A DNA stretch of 64,000 nt from Hippophae tibetana (GCA_037013495.1 JAZDXN010000029.1:5406501-5470500); one strand, 5' to 3'; positions 22,953-35,880 are shown, counted from the first letter of the stretch. Notes: a model not told the origin generated them from the sequence alone. Numbers and translations are program-made.

Positions 22953-23137
22953 AGTTTTTGGCGCCGTTGTCGGGGAAGGAATAGCGGTTTTTAAATTATT
23001 TATCAAAATTTTAAAAACATTTTTGTGTTGTAAATAATTGTGATTTTTTTTGTTTTAATAAAAAATATAATAATCAAATTTCAAATTTCATAAGAAATAA
23101 TAAAAAATAAAATAATAAAAAAAAATATATATATATA
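22953..23137 (+). mobile_element. Family A interior 3, cut short
   Basis: It matches the first about 185 bp of interior 2 and then stops in an atatatat run where the pararetrovirus begins. No TSD or matching second half was found. Confidence 0.75.
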
Positions 23138-23309
23138 TTTTTCTACTTTAAAGGATAGCCACTTCTTTTTTTCCTTGGCACATGCCAAGAGTTTCTTTTC
23201 TTATTTTTCTTTATCATTTTCTGCTGAAAATTCCTTTGATGACGTTGATGATGACACATCTTCATCTTCTAGGTATGCAGAGAATGCATTTGTGGTCTTT
23301 CGTGGCTTT

Positions 23310-24352
23310 TCAAGCATAGAAGCAGAATACCTTCCTTGTTTCTTGACCAATTTCTAGGTTGTTGCAATTAAAATTGATTTTATATTTGGTGATTTTTTCA
23401 CCATCTTCTTCTAACAGAGCCATGCTACTGTGGGAAATGATGATGACTTTACTAGTTGAATAATTTACTTTAATCTCAATAGAATTGTCAATCTTCCTGA
23501 GTTTATAGTAAATTTGGTTAGCATTTGACCTCTTAATACACAAAGTTCCTTTGTGTTGAATTCCTTTTCTACAAGTTCCCTTGGGGAAACCTCTCGTTTG
23601 TGTTGGAAATCCCTATCTTGATGAAGTGGTAGGGACTAATACTTCCTTCCTCATTCTAGTTTATTAATGAACTGAAAAATCTAAGATAAATAAGCTTATC
23701 ACTTGCTTTAATTTTTCTTCTAAAATTCTTGATTGCTCTTTTAAAATTTTCTGGGAAATAATTTAACTCACTTAAATTAATTTCTGGATATATATTTTCT
23801 ATTAGTCCTATATGAAATTATTTATACACAAATATTTGATCAGCTCCATCCAATATATTGAATTTACTTCCTATAGAAAATTCCTTGTCTGTAGTATAAA
23901 ATTTCATATCTTCAATATTTTCTTGAGTATATTTTCTGGCCAAATTATAGAGACTCAACCATTGTAGTTTGCTGAGGTTTCTATATTGATCTTTTTCATC
24001 TTCAATGATTGAAGTAGTTCTAGGAGATGTCTCCCTGAATAGTACTGAATGGATTACTATTTTTGATGTTTTTGGAGGAGATGTTTCTCTAAATAGCACT
24101 GGAGGCCTTGCTATCTTTTGCAAGATTTTTCAATATGCTTGGAGCTATTGGTTGTTTTTGTAGTGTTGTAGAATAATTTCTTACTATCTCCTCTAGAGTT
24201 ATTAGTTTTGGTGTTTTGTAGTTGGCATAACTACCTTCAGTTTCTATTCTATTGGTGAAGGCTCTATGAGTTACTCCACTAATTTCTAGAATAGATTTGC
24301 TAGCTTTTGCCCAGTTGTTATAAATTCCTAGTTTTGGGTCATTATAGACCAC
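23310..24352 (-). pseudogene. Transactivator/viroplasmin-like part of the pararetrovirus (fossil)
   Basis: The block near 24,220-24,352 (VYNDPKLGIYNNWAKAS followed by SGVTHRAF) has the pattern of the viroplasmin (RNase H1 N-terminal-like) domain found in caulimovirus ORF VI. Its place downstream of RNase H is where the transactivator gene lies. The region down to 23,310 is likely its remainder, less certain. Confidence 0.6.
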
Positions 24353-24679
24353 ATAAAAAATTTTAGTGCTTCTTTTTCTGCCTCATCTGCCCAATTGAGC
24401 TTTATGGTTTCAATTTTTTTTGTGAATTGTTAGGTTCTTCCTTTTTTTAATGAAGATTCCTCATTTGAGATTCTGGTCTATAGAGGTTCTTTTTTACAAT
24501 TAAGTTCGTCCTGTTTCTTTCCTGTCTCCATAAGAGATTTCTCGAGATATAGCAGCTCGAGTTGTTCCTATAGGATTTTTATCTCCTTTTCCTTTATCTT
24601 GATTTTGATATCAAGATGTTCCATTCTTGAAAACATAAAAATAGTTGGACGTGCTAATTCTCTATTAAGAGCATCATCT

Positions 24680-26150
24680 AAGCTATTTTATGTCCTGGAA
24701 TATGTTCAACATCAAAATTGTAATGGTTGAACCATTGTTGCCATCTAACTAGTCTTCCTTGTTTGTAATCACATACAATATTAGTTCTTAAGAAATAACC
24801 AAAATTCTTGTTATTTGTTGTAACCTTGAATCTGGAGCTTATAACATATATTGCAAATTCTTAATAGCTTTTTTAGAAACTAAATATTCTTTTTCATTAC
24901 TATGATAATTTAATTCTGAATCTTGGAAAGATCCTGATGTATATCTACAAAGATATTCATCTTTTCCATGTACTCTTTCTTTAAGAACTACTCCCTAATA
25001 TTCTTGTGAAGCATCTATTTCAATTATCATCTTATCATCTAGTCCTGGATGGTATAAAGTTGGTAAATTTTTTACCTTTTCTTTTACTTTATCTATATCT
25101 AGAGTATCTTCTTCTATCCATTTCCAAATATGATCTTTTTTCAATTTTTCTTGTAATGATTTTCTCATTTCTGTAAGTTTCTTGATATATGCTTCTGCAT
25201 ATGTTAAACATCCTAAAAATCTTTGTAATTGGTTTTTATCTTTTAATTCACTAGGAAAACCTTGAATATTATTTAGTATATGAGGTTGTAGATTATGTTT
25301 TCCATCTTCAATTTCCAACCCTAAGTATTTAATGTTTTGTTGAGCAAGTACTACTTTCTTTTCAAAGAGTACAATGCCTTCTTTTCTACATTCTTGTAGA
25401 ATATTGATAATATCCAAATAATATTTATTTAATTCATTATTGAAAACCAAAATATCATCTATGTAAACACAACAAATATCTTGTAATTTCTTAAAAATGT
25501 TATCCATATATCTTTGAAAAATACCCGGAGCTTGTTTTAATCCAAATGGTATAACTTTCCATTGGAATTGACCTTGAGGGCAACTAAATGCCTTTAATTT
25601 TTAGGATTCGTCATCCAATCTTATTTACCAAAATCGACTTTTACAATCAAAACTCGAGAAGTATTTCTTTCCTTTTATTAAAGATAATAGTTCTTCCTTT
25701 TTTTGGAATGAAGTATCCATTGTTAATGGTTTCTTTATTTGGTGCTTTAAAGTTTATTACCATTCTCTTTTTTCCTCTTCTTTTTCAACTAAGAATGTTG
25801 GACTAGAGTGAGGTGAATTACTTAGTATTATGACTTTTAATTCTAAAAGTTCTTGAATTTTTTTCCCAAATTCAATCCTATCTTCTGGAGTATAAATTAT
25901 TGGTTTACTCTTATGATCTTATTAGGATCTCTTAATCTTATGTTGACTATTGTTTTAGATTTATTTATTTTTGAATCCAAAGGATTTTCTGAATTGACTA
26001 TTTTTAGTAGTTTTCTAATGTCTGTTAATCTTTGTCTTCTTGTATTTTATTGAGAAAAGAGTTTTATTTTTCTTCTATATCTAATGAAATATTTTCTAAA
26101 TAAGGTTTTTTTGTCTTCTATCTCACTACGTTTTTGCTTTTTATGTTGTT
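24680..26150 (-). pseudogene. Pararetroviral reverse transcriptase and RNase H (fossil)
   Basis: The clearest block (24,995-25,507) has the catalytic YIDDILVF, then FEKKVVLAQQNIKYLGLEI and LQRFLGCLTYAEAYI. This last text is caulimovirid rather than Ty3. The RNase H start IDASQEY follows. Broken. Confidence 0.82.
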
Positions 26151-26720
26151 GCTTAAAAGTTGGGTTTGAGACAGTTAAAACTTTTCTTACTTTACAAACA
26201 TAGATAGTATCTCATTCTAAGGTTGTGAGACTTATTTTGTCGGAATGTTATGTGAAAGGTTGATATAAGTTTAGGAAATTATTTCCTATTAACAAGTTTA
26301 CTCCTGTTTCTTGTTGATATATGGTAGGAATGTGAAATTTTTTCCTCTTATTATTATATCAGTTTATTTTAATACATGAATGATTTTTGTTGTAGTATTA
26401 TTAGCAATCCTTACAATTAAATCTTTTGGTGGTTGTTACCAATTGTCTTCTAAAAATACATATCTACTGGTTACAGACATACTAGCTCATGTATCTATAT
26501 ATGCATGTAAATGATAAGTGTTATAGCCTTTAAATTTTAGTCCTACTTTAATGTAAGTACTATTTGGATTTGTAATACTATACAAATCATCTTCTGATAA
26601 AAAATATTCATAATTTGAGTGTTTATATTCTAAGTCAGTTATTTCTTCCTCAGTTTCTTCCAATAGATAGATACTATAAGTATCATCAATATCAAATTCC
26701 TCAATTGGTTCTAATTTCAT
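26150..26720 (-). pseudogene. Pararetroviral aspartic protease region (fossil)
   Basis: The block lies between the coat protein and RT and includes a YIDT active-site remnant near 26,487-26,500. The upstream acidic stretch (26,600-26,720) fits the linker before the protease. Broken. Confidence 0.5.
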
Positions 26721-26749
26721 TTTGAAAGCTTCTTCTAAGATTTTTGCTT

Positions 26750-28350
26750 TTTATGGAAATTCCTTTTTAAATTCTTTTTATGTTGAAGTTTTCTTGGACA
26801 TTCGTTAGCATAATGTCCTTCTTCATTACAGATCATACATCTACATTTTTTCTTTCCTGAAGGGCAATAATTCCTTTTTTTTAGAAGGTTATAATTCTTT
26901 CTTTTAAAATATCTTTTTTTATAGTTTTATTTATTAAATCTCTTTTATATTTTTGAAATTTTTGTTTTCTGAATTTATATTTTTCATATTATATTTTTGT
27001 TTATAAGATTTTATATTGCATCAATATTTCCCTAGTATTCTAAAATCTCTTGTATCATAGCAGATTTTATCATTTCCTCTTATTTGTTTATATTCTTTCT
27101 TTCTTCGCATTTAATAATGATCAAATCTTCAAGGTTTATTATTCTTCCTCCTAGAGTATGTGGTATCATTTCTCTATTTTTTTGGTTCCCAATTTTCTTT
27201 TAAGGTTTTATATAATGTTTGAGTTAATTTTTGAAAAAAACATTTCTTTATAAGTTGTTTGCATAGAGGGTGGTAATTTATGGTAATACATTTAATATTC
27301 ACAAATAAAAGAATCTATGTAACACATGTTACAAATTTCCATATTTGTTAGATGTCATTTAGCTTCGTTGATTTCATTTTCACTGGATTGAGTGATAGTT
27401 ATTCTTTTATCTTCACCAATAAATTCTTTGTATATTTTATTTATTACTGTATCCAAGTATTCTCTTCCTGTGGAAGCATATCCTTACATTAATAAATGTT
27501 ATTGATCTGTTAAGTTTGAAAACCAAACTTTTACATTTCCTATCATTTTATGTGCTATAAGCACTCTACAAGTTGAAGGATTTGTTTAGGTAGTTTGAGA
27601 AGTTTGTATGAGCACACTCATTCCACTAGATCATTCATCTAAGGTTTTTTTCCTATCTCTTATACAATTTAAATCTATAAGTTTAGATTTATAATTATCA
27701 TGGAGTTTGAACTTTCGTGGAATACTACGTCTAGTTCCCCAATGCAACCTTTCCTCCATTTTAGGTGGTTGTCTTCTTCTATACGTGGTATCAGGTTGTT
27801 CCATTCTTTGCCTATTTATTTCTCCCCTATGTGGGTCGGATGTTTCTTCTTGGTAAAGAACTGGTAATGAAATTTGTTTCATGTGACCTTTTGAGGTCAT
27901 GTTTTCTGGTTCAGAATCAATTTCACTGATTATTATCATATCATCCTCTTCTTTGTTAGTAATTTTTTTTTCATTATAATGTTCTTCTATTTCTTCATTG
28001 GTTAATGTCAATAAACTGACCAATGTTTCTATATCTCTATTTTTAGGATCCATGAATTTTCTTTCTAATTCTTTTCTATATTCCATTAATTTGGAATTAT
28101 CTCTTTATGCTTAGATTGTTCCTCATTTTTCCTTTTCTCATTTTTAGGAATCACAGAATCTGATCTCCTTGGTGGTTCTTCTCTCAATCTTTCTAAGGGA
28201 TCATATTTATAACTTATCAATTCATTATTCCTATATATGTTGTATACATCTTTTCTTACTTCTGAAAATTCTTTTTGCATATCTTGTTGTAGTTTATTAT
28301 AACCATATTCCTTTATTTCCTTTAGTAATTCTTTTTGTATATCTATTATT
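26750..28350 (-). pseudogene. Pararetroviral coat protein (fossil)
   Basis: A CCHC knuckle reading [17 protein letters not shown] is visible at about 26,800-26,855. It is the hallmark of the caulimovirid coat protein C-terminus, preceded by a Lys-rich run. The upstream acidic and basic region (27,631-28,280) fits the coat precursor. Broken. Confidence 0.75.
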
Positions 28351-28517
28351 TCCTATAAATATTTTATGTTTTATGTTGCTTGATTTTTTTCCTCACCTAC
28401 TAGGCGTCCATTTATTTCTAAATGCATATTTTTTTTATTTTATCTCTAAACATGATTTTTTCCTAATATACAATCATGAACTAATGCCTTTATTATTTTA
28501 GCTTCATTTTCTAGTTT

Positions 28518-29385
28518 TTAAACTTCTTCTTGGTTAGAAGTTTCTCCTTCATGGTCTATAAAAGTAAATATTGGTATGCTATTAGTTTTAACAACATTAC
28601 TATTTCTTCCTATTATTAAGGATTTTTCTTTAATATCTAATTCCAATTCTTTTGGTATTTCAAAGTCTGTTAATATTTTTGGTTTTATTATTTGTCTAAG
28701 TTCCTTAAAAGTTTTGTCTATTTCTATAAATTCATTTTGTTCATATATTGAACTATTATGACTATTTGTTAAAGAATATGCTACTAGGTAATGTATTGAA
28801 AATGGATGATTTATTTCTTTCATTAAATCTCCTCTTTCAAATTCATAAGCTAGATTTAATACTTGATTTAGATTTTTATCATGTATATTTATAGCAAATT
28901 TAGGATATGTTGTAAATTTTAGCTTTTGGTATCCTAAATTACCATGAATCATTCCTAATAAGGCATCCTGTCTATTTATTATTTTGTTATATCTATTCCT
29001 TCTCTAAAATGAGCTTTTATTAGTATTTGAATTTCTCTTAAATGTATGTATCCAATTTTTTCTTTACCTTTAGGAGAAATTTTTGATAACTTGTTTTCTT
29101 TATCAATTAATGGTATATTATATCTTCCTTTTGCATCTGTAATCTTAATACTCATTTCTTTATTACTTATGCCATAATAGATTATATTTTTTCTAGGGAA
29201 TAATTTTATTAATAAAAATTATGGGTCTTTAAATCCATCTCTTTCTTTAAGATTTAAATATGCCTTTTGAATTTCTTCAAATTTCTTTTTTACTTATTAC
29301 TATTTATTGTGAAAAATATCCTGAAATGTCTTCTATTTCTATGTCTATTATTTCTTGGTTTATTTTTTCTTCTTCCATTTTGAGA
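28518..29385 (-). pseudogene. Pararetroviral movement protein (fossil)
   Basis: The block at 28,518-28,952 contains GNLGYQKLKFTTYPKF and HPFSIHYLVAYSLTNS, typical of the caulimovirid 30K-superfamily movement protein. Upstream blocks at about 28,980-29,130 (KEKIGYIHLREIQILIKA) belong to the same protein. Broken. Confidence 0.78.
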
Positions 29386-29400
29386 ATATTTTTTTTATAA

Positions 29401-29515
29401 TTAAACCTTAGTGTTATTTTTTATAATTGTTAGATTTAACCTCTGTTATGTTTTCTGAGGTATGTTTGAATTTTTTAAAACCTTTGGGGTATTTCTAAAA
29501 ATTTCTTAAACACAT
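29401..29515. other. AT-rich spacer next to the pararetrovirus
   Basis: Nothing coding is visible. It may be the start of the viral intergenic region. Confidence 0.3.
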
Positions 29516-30052
29516 TTAATTTTCTCTTAAAAGTTTACAATTTATTGTTAAGATTCTAAATTTTAAATTGTGATTTGAGTAATCTCAATAATTTTAGGAT
29601 TTAAATTAAACATAAAAATACACAATTTTAAAGAGAAAAAATAACTAATTTTGAAGCTCTTTCATTTTCTGTTAAACGGATACCATTTATTGCGAAGTTT
29701 CTAATTTTGAATTGTGATTTGAATATTCTCAATAAATTTAAAATTTAAGTTACATACATGAATACATAATTTAATAGATTTTAATTTATTAATTTTATTA
29801 ATTAATTATGGAAATTAAAATAAATTTTAACCGATGAAATTTAACAAAATCATTTTAAGTAAATTCATATTCAAAACTTATTCCAATAAATAGATTTAGA
29901 TGTTTTAATGGTCAACAATAAATAAATAAGGTATTAATGATTTTGAAGCTTTTAATTTCCTTTTAAGCTGTCATGATTTAGTATTTAGTTGTGATTTGAA
30001 TAGTCTCAAAAATTTATAATTTAAATTACATATATAAATACATAATTTAATA
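29516..30052 (+). repeat. Three imperfect copies of an AT-rich repeat of about 110 bp
   Basis: Copies lie at about 29,516-29,632, 29,658-29,772 and 29,948-30,052. All share ttgtgatttgaatantctca, then a run ending tacataaatacataattta or a near form. The spacing between copies is unequal, with unrelated AT-rich DNA between the second and third. Confidence 0.65.
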
Positions 30053-32169
30053 TTTATTAGTTTCTTATAATAAAAGTATTTGCATTTTTACTTTTTTATC
30101 TGGTTTTATCGGTTTATTCTATTATTAAATTGTTGCTACGAGTAGTTATTATAAGCAACCCAAATGATTGGGTTCTATATAGTTTTATCTTATTACATGA
30201 CTATATTTATATGTTGTACACTTTTGTTAGTACAATTATAGTTTCACTCAAGAACGTGGCTACATATGAGAGTTAAATTGTGATTAGAAAGCATTTATCT
30301 CTTTCATACTATTTTTTCTACTTATCTGTTTTCATCTATTATGGAATTAATCTTTCTATTACTTGATTAATTTATCATGTTTATTGTTTTCTTTTCTATT
30401 TGTTCCGTTGTTTGTAAGTAGGAGGTGAGTCTCTAAAGAGTCAATATCTCCTAACCATGGTTGTGTGGCGGCTCTTTTAATTGGTATAATAGAGGGTACA
30501 CCCTTTTTGGGCTTAATTGCTTTGGTGTGGATCTTTTCCTCCCTCCTCTTTGTTTAACTTTCTATCTCTCTTATGATGGCTGATGTGCAAGGTTTGTTCT
30601 ATATACCTCCTCAGTTTGATAGAAAGTATTTCTCTTACTATAGATCTCATATGTGCTCTGAGATCATTAAATGATGATATTTCTATATCATCATTAGATC
30701 TTAATTGTCAAGATTTGTATATCATCGTTGGATCTATTACTATTCATGGCTCAGATCTCCTTTAATAATTTAATAGCTCCAAGAAAGCTTTGGATGTTTT
30801 GGAAATAAGTATGATAGTTGTTCATCTAGGATGGATAATACTTTTTCAAAGAACACTAGAGTTGGTAATTCCAAGTGTACTACTTTGATGGCTTCTCACT
30901 CTATATTGTTTCTTTTAAGACCTCTTATTGGACTAATGCAATAGACAATGATGAATTTTCTCTTCAAGAATCTTATGATCTACTATTGTATGAGAATATA
31001 AAGATGAGGAAGAACATGATCAAGATCAACAATAGTTTGAAAGAAAAGGATAACAAACATTTGGACCTCTCGAGTTAGTTGTTGAAGCTTACTTTAGAAG
31101 TTGAGAAAGAAGTGGGAAACTTAAAGATAAGATTAGATAATCACATCAAGTCACTATAAATTCTCCTTCGTGTAATGAGAAATGTCTCTCTTGTTCTAAA
31201 GAAGATATTTTCATAACCTGAAAGGTAAAAAGGCTCTTCTTGAGTCTCTTTTGGATGATTGTGAAACTAAACTTAATGATCTTTAATTTCAAGCTGATGT
31301 TGATCCTTAAGCTTTTTAAATCTTGCATGTTGGATAAATATGAAGTGGTTGAGTCTCTCTATCTACAATAGTGTGATGTTGAAAGGAAAATTAAAGAATC
31401 TTGAGATAACATTCAGAACTTGTCTCTTGGAAATACTTATTTTGACAGCTTTTTAAATGTTAGTGATTCTCATTTTCCTCCATCTTTCTCTTCTATTTTT
31501 TTGTTCATGATCATACCCCCTCTTCTATGGATCGTAGTGATGACTACACTTTTGATGTTTAAGTGCCAAGAATAAATTTCTTTCTCCTATTTCTGACTCC
31601 TTTATTTTTGTCTTTACGTACACCTCACACAAAAATTCATCTTCTTCTTCCATGAAAATGTTAAGTCATATCAAAGATTTGATAAATCAATAAGTCTCGT
31701 TTACATATGAAGTACTGATAATTCAAAATGAAGTAATTATGCTTCTCAAGGACTATAAGTTCTCTCTGGTTAATGACAATGGTGATTTGAACTTGAATTG
31801 TATTGTTGTTCATACTATTCTCTAGGATCAAGTTTTTGGTTGTTGGTATTTTGACAAACGTTGTTCTCATCATATGACTGGAGATAAATCTTTCTTCACC
31901 AACCTGATTTAAGTTAATGATGTACTTGTTACTTTTGGAGATGGAAATAAAGCTATGATATGTGGAAAAGGATATATTAGTGCCCCTAGAATATCTGAGA
32001 TTAATGATGTTCTTTATGTGGAAGGACACAAGCTAATATCATTAGTATAACCCAAATTTTTATAATAAGTGTTTAGTCAAATTCACTCATAATGAGTGTA
32101 CTGTGTATTAAAAATCTAGATATGTAATCGTTAAGGGCATTAAATCTAAACATAGATATTGTTGGTAAC

Positions 32170-33225
32170 CCTCCTCAAGTTAATTGCAACATATTAAGTC
32201 TCATCGTGGAAGAGCTTCTAAAGAAATGTCATGGTTTAGGCCATGTTAACTACAAGCTTCTAAAGAAAATAGCAAACCTCACAACTATAAGAGGTATTTT
32301 TTCCATCACTTCTCTACCTGTTCATGTTTGTGATTCTTGTTAGTTGGGTAAGCAAATCAAGAGTCAACATAATAGGAATCGACATGTCTCCATAATAAGA
32401 CCACTTGACCTTTTCAATATGGTTTTGATTGGTCTTATACAAACAGTTAGTATTGGTGGAAGAAAGTACATCATATTTGTTGTTGTTGATTTTTTAAAAT
32501 ATGCTTAGGTGATGTTTCTAAGAGAAAAATTGGAAGCTTTTGCTAATTTCAAGACTTTGTGCATTAAGCTCCAAAGCGAAAAGTTTGGTTCTATTATGAC
32601 TATTATCATGATCAAAAGTGATCATAAGAAAGAGTTTGAAAATTCTAAGTTCAAGTCCTTCTATGGTAATATGGGTATTTACCATGAGTTTTCTTCTCTA
32701 AAGACTCCTCAACACAATGGTGTTGTTGAGGGAAAGAAAAGGGTCATATTATAAATGGCTAGAGTAATGTTAACTAACAAGATTTGACAAAATATTTTTG
32801 GCTAAAGATGTAAGAACCTCCCATTATATATTGAATTGGTACTTGGAATGTGTCAATCCTCTTATGAACTAATGCATGGGAAGAAGTCTAATGTCAAGCA
32901 TCTTCGAATGTTTGGTAGCAATTATTACATTCTCAGAGACAGGGAGAATTTTGACAAGTTTGAAGTTAAAAGTGACCTTGAAATCTTTATAGGATACTCA
33001 ATTAATAGTCGTGCCTACCATGTCTACAACTTAAGAGCTTCTACTATAATGGAATCCATTAATGTTGTTATCTATGACTCAAGAGCTATTACATTGGTTA
33101 AATTTAAAGACGGTGATATTTTTGGTGATTGTGGCTCTTCTAAAAATGTTATTGATAATGTTGAGGCTTCTTCTACTATAACTCTAGGTAAACCTCCAAA
33201 TATTATTGAAGAAAAATAAGAAGAA
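32170..33225 (+). pseudogene. Copia integrase region (fossil)
   Basis: Blocks such as GLGHVNYKLLKKIANL, SDHKKEFENSKFKSFY, HEFSSLKTPQHNGVVE and LRMFGSNYYILRDRE match the pre-integrase, catalytic core and C-terminal parts of plant copia integrase. Broken. Confidence 0.8.
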
Positions 33226-33285
33226 TAACCTTATCTCCCTAAATGGACAAAAAGTTCTCATTCTACTGAAAATATCATCAGTAAT

Positions 33286-34783
33286 TGATGTGCTTAAAAC
33301 AATTCTAAATTTATGTGATTTATTTGCCCTTATAATGAAATAAATAGATTGAAATTTGCATAATTTTATCATTATTTTGTAAAATCTATGTTTTCAAAAT
33401 CACGTGTATGTTTTGTTGTTTTTCATGTATTATTTGCTTCAAAATGATTCAAATGATAAACAATTGAAGAATTGTAACTAAAAGTACTTATTTACAACAT
33501 ATAAGAATAAAAGCACAAATACATGCAACGTCTTACATGTGTTCTTAACCAAATGTAAGGATATAAAACAAAAAGAATGTTGGAGAAAATGTATGCCATG
33601 GTGCAACCTTCTTGGATTGTGATTTCACATGTGCAAGAACCAACTAAGGCCTCAACGTAGATAAAAGTGGGCCCTGGTGCGGTATGAAATTTCCCTTACG
33701 ATCAACATTTTTTAACCTATATAAAAACACATGTCACCTTTCTTGTGAATACATCCCAGCTCAGTAGCATTTTTCAGCTTAAGCATTTGCTTAGAAGTAG
33801 TTTTTAGCTAGACAAATTTATTTATTTTATTCAAAATTAGACGATACAAATTTTTTATTAAAATCTAGGGAATATTGTAACATTTAATACCTATTCTGTG
33901 GAGCAGGTCACATCTGTCTACCTATATTTTGGTTATAAATCTAATCTGTACTCTTATTTCTATTTAGTAAATAATGTTGTATTTCTTGAATTTGTTATTG
34001 ATAATTTAATTGTCATTTATTATTTTTAACATGTTTGACTAATTGTGATAATGGGATTTTAGTTAAGTTTATATGCTTATATAGATTACTTAGGTGAATA
34101 TTTTTAATAATAATTAAACACATTATTTTCTATTTCAAGATTTTTACAAAATTTACTATCAAAATATATATTGACAATATATTTTTTGTAATAAATTTAA
34201 AATATGAAAGTTAGATATTAGATGCATCAATATAAAAACTAATTTGGACAGCTTGAATAAGAGTTTCAATTATCAATCTAATCGAAGGTAAAAAGTTAAA
34301 TAGTTTATTAATTTCTTAAAAAATAAGCATAATTAAATTAACTAGCTACCGGATCGACGGTGTTAAGTGATTTAATTAATAAAACATAATGGCACAATCA
34401 ATTTTGTTATTTATACATATAAGAAAGAATCAATGATCTAGGTTTAAATTTCATTAACCTAATTAATTCTACAAAACAAAATCAACTAGCTAAATATCTC
34501 ATTAATTATCCATTTATTTGTTAAAATCTTATCTGCCTATAATTTGTGTGAGCAAATATATATTCTATCCTTTTATTATTTTTTTGTCATTTAGATTAAT
34601 ATTTTTCAAAACCCAAATATTGTGATATAATATTTAGGCTTATTTTCCATTTTTAAGAGTTTTATTAAATTATTTAAAACCATGTAGTTCCTCTTTAGAC
34701 CAACTTTGGAAGTATATTTATTGATTTTTACAAAGTGATTCGTGCATTTGAGAGCTATTTTAAAATACAAAATTTGTGCATCA
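33286..34783 (+). mobile_element. Solo LTR (1,498 bp), distant relative of the family A LTR
   Basis: The insert starts TGATGTGC and ends GTGCATCA, flanked by GTAAT (33281-33285) and ATAAT (34784-34788), a 5-bp TSD with one change. Copia text continues on both sides. The last 200 bp (cccaaatattgtgatataat, agttcctctttagaccaact, gattcgtgcatttgagagct) match the end of the family-A LTR at lower identity, so it is an older sister family. No interior is left, which indicates LTR-LTR recombination. Confidence 0.8.
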
Positions 34784-34789
34784 ATAATA

Positions 34790-35880
34790 TTGGAAGAGGA
34801 ATTAGAACTAGGCACGAGATTCAAGAAACATTGAATTACATGTGTTTTACTTTTACCATCCTTCCTAAAAATGTTAAGGAACCCTTACATAATGTACATT
34901 TGGTCAGCTTCATGTAGGATAAACTTAATCAGTCTCAATAGAATGATGTATAGTACCTTATTCCTAGACTGAAAGACAAGCATGTCATATCTACTCCTTG
35001 ATTGTAGAATAACAAAGAAAATGAGAATTTAGTGATTGCTAGAAATAAATCTAGACTTATAGCTTAGGGTTATACTTGGATAAAAGGTATTCACTTTGAA
35101 GAAAATATTTCTCTTGTTGCTCATCTTGAGTTTATGGGATATCTAATTAGGATAGCTTGCTATTTAGGTTTCAAACTTAATCAAATTGACATTAAGAACA
35201 AGGAGGAAGTTTATGTTGAGCAACTCATAGGTTTCAAGTGTCTTACTGCTTTTTCCCTTAACAATGGTTTTCAAAGATAAGATGGTGACAAAATTCTATT
35301 TTTTTTCTAAGAAACAAAGGTGAAGTAATTATCGCTTAGGTTTACGTTGACGATATCATTTTCGGATACATGAACGATATTCTTGATAATGATTTTGTTA
35401 CAACTATACAAAATGAATTTGAAATGAGTTTATTTAGAGAGTTGAAATTCTTCCTTGAGTTCCAGGTTAAATAGTTGAAAGATGGGATCTTTTTCTCCCA
35501 AGCTAACTTTTCCAAAGGCCTCATTAATAAGTTTGAATTGGAAAATTCCAAAACTCCTCATACACCAATGAGTATTACAATTAAACTTTCTCAAGATCAT
35601 TTGGAAAAATAAGTGTAGTAGACACTTTACAAAAGTATGATTAGAAGTCTTCCCTAATTGACAACTAGTTGCCTTGATATCTCATTCAATGTTGGAGTTT
35701 GTCTTAGATTTCAAGCTTTTACTAAAGAGTCTCATATTTCTACGGTCAAAAGCATCATCAAATATGTCAATGGTACATCAGAATTTAGAATATGGTATCC
35801 TCATTACATAAAAATTGAACTTGTTGAGTATTTAGATGTTGTCTAGGTAGGGTTTAATGATTAAAAAATGTATGTTAGGT
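34790..35880 (+). pseudogene. Copia reverse transcriptase region (fossil)
   Basis: The region holds GIRTRHEIQETLNYMCFT, the catalytic VYVDDIIFGY at about 35,342-35,371, and FSQANFSKGLINKFELEN-type text that leads into RNase H. Broken. Confidence 0.78.

Larger units (their letters stand above)
9997..23137 (+). mobile_element. Head-to-tail array of family A non-autonomous LTR elements
   Basis: The array reads LTR1 (9997-11773), interior 1 (11774-15096), truncated LTR2 (15097-15938), LTR3 (15966-17770), interior 2 (17771-21098), LTR4 (21099-22952), truncated interior 3 (22953-23137). Each full LTR starts TGATGAG and ends CGCTCATCA, followed by a primer site complementary to tRNA-Asp. The interiors have no gag or pol. 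Neighbouring units share LTRs, as expected after unequal recombination rather than separate insertions. The left flank is ATAAC (9992-9996); the matching right flank is lost where the array meets the pararetrovirus. Known structural classes: LARD-like derivative, probably of an Athila-type Ty3 element. Confidence 0.85.
23138..29400 (-). mobile_element. Endogenous pararetrovirus (Caulimoviridae), broken
   Basis: Minus-strand parts occur in viral order: movement protein (29,385-28,518), coat protein with CCHC knuckle (28,350-26,750), aspartic protease (26,720-26,150), RT and RNase H (26,150-24,680), and a transactivator/viroplasmin-like part (24,640-23,310). This order with a separate transactivator part suits caulimovirus-, soymovirus- or solendovirus-like members. 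The copy is nearly full length as to parts but has many breaks (clearly more than ten), so it is an old fossil. The noncoding viral region may lie in part beyond 29,400. No LTRs, as expected for the family. Confidence 0.82.
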
